Shown here piece after piece: positions 35,469 through 42,591 of a stretch of 64,000 nt of DNA (position 1 is the first letter of the stretch; each line of letters opens with the position of its first letter). The notes beneath the pieces were generated by a model. That model ran no database searches. It was not told the DNA's origin and saw only the letters and a program-made list of their open reading frames with translations. The stretch comes from CAYUVA01 sp964448115 [NCBI: uncultured bacterium] (lineage in GTDB: Bacteria; CAYUVA01): NCBI GenBank assembly GCA_964448115.1, contig CAYUVA010000007.1, positions 1 to 64,000 of the forward strand, given 5' to 3'. Position numbers and translations under genes: made by a program.

Positions 35469-37958
35469 CTATGCTCTCCCCTCTTTTAACCTAAGGTCAT
35501 ATTGCTTGCGGCTTTGCGGGTTGGAGAGCACCTCGTAGGCGCGGTTGAGGTAGCTGAGGATCTCTGTCGCCTGATCAGCGAGGTCCTCCAAGCCTCGTGC
35601 ATGAAGCGTATCGGGGTGATACAGGAAAGCTAATTTGCGATATGAATTGCGTATGGAGTTTACATCCGCATCCCTTGATACGCCAAGAAGCTCGTAGTAG
35701 TTGTGTAACCTCAACTTCTTATGGAATTGCTGGATATCTGATACAAGTTTTTCCTTAGTAAGCCATGGTGTTGATTCATCATCGAAGAAAATGCCGGAGC
35801 TTTCGGTCGATTGGCGCACCTTTTGTGGCTCCTTGACAACCGCCTTTTCCTCCAGCTTTACCAGACCAAAGACCTTGAACATATAGATAGTTTTAAGAAC
35901 TACTTCTTCGGGTAATCCACTGATGACATGAATATCCTCTATGGTGTTCATGTTATTGATGAAGCTATATAGCTGTCTTTCGCGCATTGATAAGGATAGG
36001 CTGATAAACTTCTGTTTGCTTTTATCGGTGAGGGTTACCAGAAGGTTCCTTGATGGAAGTGCTTTCTTTATATACGAAAGATCCTTTAGATTTCTAATCC
36101 CCTCCAGTATTATGTCCTCGCCTTCAATCTGGTGAAGTCCGATTGGCTCTGATTCCTTGAGCGTGTAGAAGTAATACTTGCCCTCGGCAATCTCGAATAA
36201 TTTAAGTAACAATCCCTTTAAATATAGGCTTCTGAACATCATAAGTTCATCTTTGGAGATGAGTCCGAATTCAAGCACGGCAGATTCCTCGGAGCGATTC
36301 GGTTTTCTTCGCTGGAACTCCTTCACCTGCTTGTAGTCAGCCTTGGAGATCTTATTTGCCTGGAGAAGTACAAAACTAAGTCCCTGTTGTTCTTGGGTTG
36401 TCTTTATATCTACAAAGTTACCTTTGGAAAGCTCGATAATGGTCTTATCCATTCCGTGATCAATTGCCAGGATTCCATCCATTTTTTTTACAATCAACAT
36501 AGCCATTAACTCTGCGATCGGTTTATCGATAAGATTGCCGCCGAACTTGGGTGTCAAGGTAGCAATGCGGTCTGCAAGGTCTGGCCTTTCGGATATGATC
36601 TCAGCAGAATCTTCTTCAGAGATGTATTCATCAAGAAAAGCTGGTTTTGCATCATCTTTATCATCCTGGACTTGGCTGACCTGTGCGCCCTCGATCTCCT
36701 TTAATGATTTAACATAAATTATCGAAGTACAATATAATCCGAAGAGAAGTATTTCGACTCTTGGGATGGAGAGTTTTCCCATTTTGATAACTTCCTCTTG
36801 AGTTCGAACTGAATTGATAAGGCTTAGGATCTTTTGCTCATTATTTGAGAGGTTAACCCTTTGGAATGCGATAATAGGATCCGGATTCAAAGCTGGAACT
36901 GAACTTGCTGGGGGCATAAAATGAGATATATAGTCATAGCTCTCAACTGTTCTTATGTAGCTCATTATAAGGTTAGCAGTACTAATATTCAGTTTTATCT
37001 TCTCTTCAAGCGGTATGGTTGAGAATTTGAAGCTGTAGCTGCCGTCCATGAAGTGCAATGTATCCAGGATTATCTTTTGTACTTGTAGCTTTATAATGAT
37101 CTCAAGTTCGTTTTCGGTCAGCAAGCCTAGTTCTACCAATATCTGCCCGAAACGCTTGTTCGGCTTCTCCTTCTGGATTTTCTCAGCAGCCTGTAGATCC
37201 TTTTGGGTGAGTCTTCCCGAGCGAAGAAGTATAGTATCTAATCTTTGCAGCAGCCTGTTTGACCTGGCGAAGACTATATTGCCATTTAAAAAATAAAGCT
37301 GCCGAACATTATCATCATTCTTGATGGTTAAGATTCCTGTTTTTCTCTGCATGTAAAGGCGGTTGACCAGAAGACAGATATTAGTCTTGTGAAAAGATCC
37401 TTTCTTAATATCTATTTTCCAATCAAAAGCTGGTTCAATCTTCTTTGTTATACTACTATACTCAGAGCTGATCTTTTTTACTGGTTTTTTCCCGTTTTCG
37501 AGTGTTTTTATCCTTTTTACAAGATTTTCATCCGCATTTGGGTTCTCAACATGGTTCTCATCTGCTTGATGATTGGACTCAGATAAGCGCAGGAGATCGT
37601 TGATAATGCTCTTTATCTGCTCAAAGTCAGAAGGCTTCTCCAGGGTTTTTATCTTGACAGAGTCTGTCTTTGCTAGCTTTTTTACTTGGGTAACAATTTT
37701 TGTATCCGAGATTACAAGGATCGGAAAACTGTTATCTTTTGCGGTCTTGAGTAGTTGGGTGAAAAGAAGCTTGAAATCGCTTTTTTCAAACGCTGGATCG
37801 ATAATAAGAAGCTTGGGTGTCTCAGCCCAAAGCAGGTTATAGCCGGACACAGGGTCATTTGCCAGTACTGCTCGATATCCCAGGTTATTGAGGGAATTTT
37901 TTAAGTAAAGCCCGAATCGCTTATCTTTGTCCAGTATTGCTATCTTTTCCTTTGCCAT
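35469..37958 (-). CDS. Receiver-DUF4388-DUF4388-DnaJ fusion protein
   Basis: An 829-residue soluble protein. Residues 3-125 look like a receiver domain ('IAILDKDKRFG', an Asp in 'LLIIDPAF', 'TLEKPSDF'). Residues about 170-335 and about 465-630 are two DUF4388-type modules ('RKTGILTIKNDDNVRQLYF' and 'KMDGILAIDHGMDKTIIEL'), each followed by a helical segment such as FGQILVELGLLTENELE. The last 75 residues are a J domain with the HPD motif in LYHPDTLHARG. A J domain would recruit a DnaK-type chaperone; the rest suggests regulated scaffold assembly. The combination is uncommon to me. No clear Shine-Dalgarno sequence near the ATG. Confidence 0.8.
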   Translation of the reverse strand: MAKEKIAILDKDKRFGLYLKNSLNNLGYRAVLANDPVSGYNLLWAETPKLLIIDPAFEKSDFKLLFTQLLKTAKDNSFPILVISDTKIVTQVKKLAKTDSVKIKTLEKPSDFEQIKSIINDLLRLSESNHQADENHVENPNADENLVKRIKTLENGKKPVKKISSEYSSITKKIEPAFDWKIDIKKGSFHKTNICLLVNRLYMQRKTGILTIKNDDNVRQLYFLNGNIVFARSNRLLQRLDTILLRSGRLTQKDLQAAEKIQKEKPNKRFGQILVELGLLTENELEIIIKLQVQKIILDTLHFMDGSYSFKFSTIPLEEKIKLNISTANLIMSYIRTVESYDYISHFMPPASSVPALNPDPIIAFQRVNLSNNEQKILSLINSVRTQEEVIKMGKLSIPRVEILLFGLYCTSIIYVKSLKEIEGAQVSQVQDDKDDAKPAFLDEYISEEDSAEIISERPDLADRIATLTPKFGGNLIDKPIAELMAMLIVKKMDGILAIDHGMDKTIIELSKGNFVDIKTTQEQQGLSFVLLQANKISKADYKQVKEFQRRKPNRSEESAVLEFGLISKDELMMFRSLYLKGLLLKLFEIAEGKYYFYTLKESEPIGLHQIEGEDIILEGIRNLKDLSYIKKALPSRNLLVTLTDKSKQKFISLSLSMRERQLYSFINNMNTIEDIHVISGLPEEVVLKTIYMFKVFGLVKLEEKAVVKEPQKVRQSTESSGIFFDDESTPWLTKEKLVSDIQQFHKKLRLHNYYELLGVSRDADVNSIRNSYRKLAFLYHPDTLHARGLEDLADQATEILSYLNRAYEVLSNPQSRKQYDLRLKEGRA

Positions 37959-38124
37959 AGAGCTTATTTATTAACCTTTTCCCACCTTCTTTCACACTTT
38001 TCCATTTTGACACTACCCATCATCTTAGAAGCATTGCAAGATCCATGCAAATCTTGAACCTTCCAATCCTTTCGGGTCTATAGTATATACTAGAGTCTGT
38101 TGACTTGACAAGGAGTTAAATACC

Positions 38125-39135
38125 ATGCCTTTCATTACTCGATTTAAGGTTTTCATGATTGCCTTTGCGCCTTTTTTGCTGGCAACAGTGGTTTTGTTCG
38201 CGCTGTCGCAGGTTAATATCATACCCAGGAATCCGGTTCCATTCGACGGCGGTAAGTTTATGGCTTTATACGATACCAGTCATCAGGACAATCAACTTGA
38301 GATCAGTTGGATGAAAGATGAAAAACACTATCGATTCCACGGTGCAATCCAGGGGGATCTCAAAGCCAGCGAGCATGGAGAAGCCCTGAGTGAAAAGGAT
38401 TGGACCTATTACCATCCCTTATGGCTTCCCTTCGCCAACCCCGTAACCACCCTTAAGACTGAAAATCCTAGGTTCGACATATACGATGCACTGGGCATTC
38501 TGGGGGATGCGGGGGAAAAATACACTGCCATACAGGAGGGAAGTTTTATCCTGTGGGATGAGATCCTGCAAAGCCAGGCGTCTTACAGTTATGGAATCTT
38601 CGACCTGAACAACAGCCGGGTCGCCTCAGCAGTTTACGACGCCACTTCAGGCTTGCTTTTCAGGCTCCAGGTCAAGAAATCGGACAAGCCTGATTTAAGG
38701 TTAATAAAAACGAGCTTTCCCATAAGCCGCAACCGGGTCGCCCTCTTGATCATAACTCCCCTGGCATCGCTGGCATTGCTCATACTTCTATTTCGGCGAG
38801 CTGGGAGATTTGAGGGAGCCAGGAGAGCCTATTTGAAAAAGCAAGCATGGTTCGTGATGCTAGGCATGATATGCGTCATGACCGATACGCTGATGGACCT
38901 ATGGTATCCGTTTGCGCTGGGGAACCTTGTTCCTATTGCATGGCATCTTGGGCTGGTGGTCGTATTTATGATATTGGGTGGCAGGGCTGCCTATCCTGTG
39001 TTTATCGAGCTGGCAATGGTGTTTTTCTTCTGGATATACCATCATGGAACTGCGCCGACAATGGCTTATATTCCCGGAGCCATAATCTCTTTTGTAATCC
39101 TGCTCGATATGCAGGGTAGGGGAGATGGAGAATAG
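38125..39135 (+). CDS. Membrane protein of unknown function
   Basis: A 336-residue protein that I do not recognise. One N-terminal membrane segment (about 9-31) is followed by an extracytoplasmic domain of about 170 residues (rich in Trp, Tyr, Asp). Then come four or five membrane segments from about residue 207 to 330. AAGGAG lies about 9 bases before the ATG. It overlaps the CPBP gene by 11 bases, so they are translated together. The soluble domain has no catalytic motif that I can see. Confidence 0.6.
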   Translation: MPFITRFKVFMIAFAPFLLATVVLFALSQVNIIPRNPVPFDGGKFMALYDTSHQDNQLEISWMKDEKHYRFHGAIQGDLKASEHGEALSEKDWTYYHPLWLPFANPVTTLKTENPRFDIYDALGILGDAGEKYTAIQEGSFILWDEILQSQASYSYGIFDLNNSRVASAVYDATSGLLFRLQVKKSDKPDLRLIKTSFPISRNRVALLIITPLASLALLILLFRRAGRFEGARRAYLKKQAWFVMLGMICVMTDTLMDLWYPFALGNLVPIAWHLGLVVVFMILGGRAAYPVFIELAMVFFFWIYHHGTAPTMAYIPGAIISFVILLDMQGRGDGE

Positions 39136-39913
39136 TGATTCCCAAGATATGAATGACGATGCGGTAGAAAATCCGAGCTGGGGAATAATATCGCCTATAG
39201 GTATTATCTTTTTTACATTTATATTTGTCTATTATATTTTTGGTTTTCAGTTATCAATTTATGTAAAACATATTGATAAATCAAACAGTTATAACTATTT
39301 ATTATTTTCCAGCATGTTGATTCAAGATTTTATTACCATCGCTTTAGTATATTTAATAATAATTAAATTTCAGAGGGTAGCCTGGAAGGAAATCGGGTTA
39401 AAGGATTTAAAAAATATTAAAAATATCAAGTATGGTATCAAGGGGTATCTTTTAATAATTATTTCACTTATCTGTATTGGCATATTTTTTACTGGGATCG
39501 CATTTTTAATGGATAATCTCGGTTACCAGGAACTTGCCGAGGCGATAAGAAAGGAACTTGAGTTTGCTGACAAGTACTCCAAGGAGATCCTCAAGTTATC
39601 TCTCTGGCAGATGTTGATAGCTATCTGTTTATTAGCACCCATTATTGAGGAGATTCTGAACCGGGGCATTTTATATCCACCCTTGAGGAGGCTGCTGGGA
39701 GTAAGAGCAGGTATGATAGCTACGGCACTGTTTTTTTCATTCTTTCACCTCGGGCAGGGGATTGTCGGGTTTGTTATGCGCTTTGTCATTGGTTATATTT
39801 TAACCTGGCTCTATGAGAGAAGAAGAAATTTAGCAGCCCCGATAACCGCGCACATCATGCAGAATACGGTAACAACTTTGTTGGCAAAGTTTGTAGTTGA
39901 TGTGCCTACATAG
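39125..39913 (+). CDS. CPBP-family intramembrane metalloprotease
   Basis: A 262-residue membrane protein with seven or eight segments. The Rce1/CPBP motifs are 'EEILNRGILYPPLRR' (EExxxR) and 'FFSFFHLG' (FxxxH), with a third His in 'PITAHIMQN'. Such proteases clip prenylated or peptide substrates; in bacteria the substrates are mostly unknown, and some members act with bacteriocin immunity. The coding DNA is more AT-rich than its neighbours. It overlaps the upstream membrane-protein gene. Confidence 0.85.
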   Translation: MENSDSQDMNDDAVENPSWGIISPIGIIFFTFIFVYYIFGFQLSIYVKHIDKSNSYNYLLFSSMLIQDFITIALVYLIIIKFQRVAWKEIGLKDLKNIKNIKYGIKGYLLIIISLICIGIFFTGIAFLMDNLGYQELAEAIRKELEFADKYSKEILKLSLWQMLIAICLLAPIIEEILNRGILYPPLRRLLGVRAGMIATALFFSFFHLGQGIVGFVMRFVIGYILTWLYERRRNLAAPITAHIMQNTVTTLLAKFVVDVPT

Positions 39914-39934
39914 CTTAAACAAAGGGAGGAGATT

Positions 39935-40282
39935 ATGGCTACAGATTGCATCTTTTGCAAGATCGCTGCTGGCGAGATGAAGGCGGATATAATCTATGAT
40001 GATGATAAGGTGGTTGCCTTCAGGGATATAAATCCACAGGCGCCGATCCACATCCTTATCATCCCTAGAAAGCATATTCCAACCCTCAACGATATTGCCG
40101 ATGAGGATAAAGAACTTATGGGGCATATCGTCTCGATTATTAAAGTTCTGGCTGATCGAGAAGGCATCGCAGATAAGGGCTATCGCATGGTGGCTAACTG
40201 CAATCACCAGGGGGGACAGGCTGTTTATCATATCCACTTTCACCTGCTTGGTGGCAGGAACATGCAGTGGCCGCCGGGATGA
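39935..40282 (+). CDS. HIT-family protein (HinT-like)
   Basis: A 115-residue nucleotide-binding hydrolase with the triad HIHFHLLGG (HxHxHxx) and 'CIFCKIAAGEM' at the start. HinT-type enzymes hydrolyse AMP-N bonds such as aminoacyl-AMP conjugates. GGGAGGAG lies before the ATG. The gene is 21 bases after the CPBP gene and 27 before the next, so it sits in an operon. Confidence 0.95.
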   Translation: MATDCIFCKIAAGEMKADIIYDDDKVVAFRDINPQAPIHILIIPRKHIPTLNDIADEDKELMGHIVSIIKVLADREGIADKGYRMVANCNHQGGQAVYHIHFHLLGGRNMQWPPG

Positions 40283-40309
40283 TAATATGTCCATAAAGGA
40301 TGTTATCCA

Positions 40310-41833
40310 TTGCATCTTAAGATAATTGCCTTTATCAGCGGTGCGGTGCTGATGGCGCTTGAGATCGTCGGCAGCCGCGTATTGGCGCCTTTTTTTGGAT
40401 CATCGATCTTCGTTTGGGGGAGCCTGATCGGAGTATTCCTCGGCGCGCTAAGCATCGGGTACTTCGTGGGGGGAATGATTGTGGACAGGCATCCGACAAG
40501 AAGATTGCTTGCCGGCGTTCTGACTATTGCCGGTTTATTCACCATCCTTATCCCCACATATTCAAGCTCGCTTTGCCATGCGTTGAGTATGAATATATGG
40601 CTGGGGACACGATTGCCTCCGCTGGTTGCCAGTATCGTAATATTCCTGCCTCCGAGTCTATTTATGGGCATGGTCTCGCCAATAATCGTCCGCCTGGCAA
40701 CCAATGATATCAGAAAGACAGGTACAACAGCAGGAACCGTGTTTGCCTTGGGATCGCTAGGCAGTATTGCAGGCACTTTTACAGCCGCATTTTTTCTAAT
40801 ACCGGCTCTAGGAACCAGAAACATAGTTTTTTCACTCGGCATAATCCTTATTGTTACATCAATAACACTGGTCAGAAAAACCCATCGGGTACTGCTTATC
40901 CTGACTCTACTTATTGGGGGCGGGATTGCCTTAGCTCATCATGAAGATCCCACTAGGTACATTCCTTTGGCTGGCAAAAAAGAGATATTATTTGAGGCTG
41001 ACACCGACTATCACCATATCATCGTTTTTCAGGCAACCTATAAGGGAAAAAATATTCGATTCATGCTGTTCGACAACCTGAACCAGGGTCGCGGCTGCAC
41101 TGATGGGGATGTGCTTTGTGATGCTGAGTATGTCAATTACTTTCACCTGGCGCTAATATTCAAACCTGATATAAAAGATGTCCTATTCATCGGCTGTGGC
41201 GCTGGAAGTGGTCCACTTCGCTTCCATCAAGATTATCCTAGTATGGAGATCGATGTGGTCGATATCGATCCCGTGGTCTTTGAGGTGGTGGAGCGATTCT
41301 TTATAATGAAACCATCCCAAAGGCTGAAGACATACACCTCTGACGGGAGAATTTTCCTGGAGAATTGCAATAAAAACTATGATTTCATTTCCATTGATGC
41401 ATACAACGGTTCCAGTATCCCATTCCATTTGACCACCCTGGAGTTCGTTCGCCTTGTAAAAAGAAACCTGACAGAAGATGGGGTGGCTGTGGCAAACCTG
41501 GTTGGCTCGCTGGAAGGCGAAAAAAGCCGCTTGTTCAGGGCGATATACAAAACCTACCAGGCTGTCTTCAAGCATTTATATCTTTTCGTGGTTACCAAGG
41601 GTTCCCTTAACGGTTATAAGCCCACAGAAAAAACCAACCTCATATTGATCGCAACCGATAGATACCTTGATGAGACACAGATTAACCAGATCGCCTATGA
41701 GCTAGGTAAAGGCAAGGTAAGCAATCCGCTTTTCTATCATGCGCTGAGTCGCTTTTATGCCAATCCTATTTGGGTTGATGATGTCCCTCTTTTAACTGAT
41801 GATCACGCTCCAGTGGAGATATTGCTGCGATGA
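40310..41833 (+). CDS. Fused membrane/spermidine-synthase-like protein
   Basis: A 507-residue protein: about seven membrane segments to residue 205, then a spermidine-synthase-like Rossmann domain. The SAM-type site is 'VLFIGCGAGSGPLRF' with 'VDVVDIDPVVFEVV' after it and 'DFISIDAYNGSSIPFH' later. Membrane-fused spermidine-synthase relatives are common in bacteria, but their substrate is unknown. TTG at 40310 follows AAAGGA by nine bases. No nearer in-frame ATG exists. It overlaps the next gene by four bases. Confidence 0.85.
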   Translation: MHLKIIAFISGAVLMALEIVGSRVLAPFFGSSIFVWGSLIGVFLGALSIGYFVGGMIVDRHPTRRLLAGVLTIAGLFTILIPTYSSSLCHALSMNIWLGTRLPPLVASIVIFLPPSLFMGMVSPIIVRLATNDIRKTGTTAGTVFALGSLGSIAGTFTAAFFLIPALGTRNIVFSLGIILIVTSITLVRKTHRVLLILTLLIGGGIALAHHEDPTRYIPLAGKKEILFEADTDYHHIIVFQATYKGKNIRFMLFDNLNQGRGCTDGDVLCDAEYVNYFHLALIFKPDIKDVLFIGCGAGSGPLRFHQDYPSMEIDVVDIDPVVFEVVERFFIMKPSQRLKTYTSDGRIFLENCNKNYDFISIDAYNGSSIPFHLTTLEFVRLVKRNLTEDGVAVANLVGSLEGEKSRLFRAIYKTYQAVFKHLYLFVVTKGSLNGYKPTEKTNLILIATDRYLDETQINQIAYELGKGKVSNPLFYHALSRFYANPIWVDDVPLLTDDHAPVEILLR

Positions 41834-42591
41834 GTGAAGGTGCAAGGGAGCTGTCGGTGATAATCTTGGCTGCCGGCAAAGGAAAGCGTCTGGCAAAGCA
41901 TTTTCCACACACTCCAAAGGTGCTTCTGCCACTTAAAGGAAAAAGGATCATCGATTACACGCTGGATAATGTATATGCCCTCAAACCCAAGAATATATTT
42001 CTCGTTGTCGGATACAAGGCAGAGCAAGTGATCGAGGCGGTCGCTCGCCCCCAAATTACATTTGTGCGTCAAGATATGCAGCTTGGCACCGGACATGCTG
42101 TGGAGATGGTCAGGGAGCACCTTGATGAAACCAGCGGCGATTTCCTCGTCCTCTATGGTGATATGCCGCTAGTAAGATTGGAAACCCTGATCCATTTAAT
42201 CGACCTTCATCTTAGCCAACCAGTAGTTGCTTCAATGCTGGTGGCTGAAAGAAGCGAAGAGACCGAGAGCTTCGGGAGGGTGATCCTAGATGATAAGGGT
42301 AATGTCAGTCAGATTGTCGAGGTTAAGGATTGCGACAAGGGTCAGTTCAGTTCGCCTTATGTCAATCCCGGTATATACATCTTCGAGGGGAAGTTCCTCT
42401 TTGAGGCTCTTGCACAGGTCGGCTTCGACAATGCCCAGGGAGAGAAGTATCTTACTGATGTTATAGGGATTGCCATTAGGCAGGGGCATAGGGTCAGTAT
42501 CAGCTTTGATATAGAACCAGCAGAGACACTGGGGCTAAATACGCTGAGGGATTACTTGAGACTCAAGAGCTTATTTGGCGATAAAAGCTAG
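41830..42591 (+). CDS. GlmU-like N-terminal nucleotidyltransferase
   Basis: A 253-residue sugar-phosphate nucleotidyltransferase with 'VIILAAGKGKRLAKHFP' and 'PKVLLPLKGKRIIDYTL', as in the uridylyltransferase half of GlmU. It lacks the left-handed beta-helix acetyltransferase domain. It would make a UDP-sugar, probably UDP-GlcNAc, or act on a related sugar phosphate. It overlaps the upstream gene by ATGA and shares a CTAG with the converging peptidase gene. Confidence 0.85.
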   Translation: MSEGARELSVIILAAGKGKRLAKHFPHTPKVLLPLKGKRIIDYTLDNVYALKPKNIFLVVGYKAEQVIEAVARPQITFVRQDMQLGTGHAVEMVREHLDETSGDFLVLYGDMPLVRLETLIHLIDLHLSQPVVASMLVAERSEETESFGRVILDDKGNVSQIVEVKDCDKGQFSSPYVNPGIYIFEGKFLFEALAQVGFDNAQGEKYLTDVIGIAIRQGHRVSISFDIEPAETLGLNTLRDYLRLKSLFGDKS

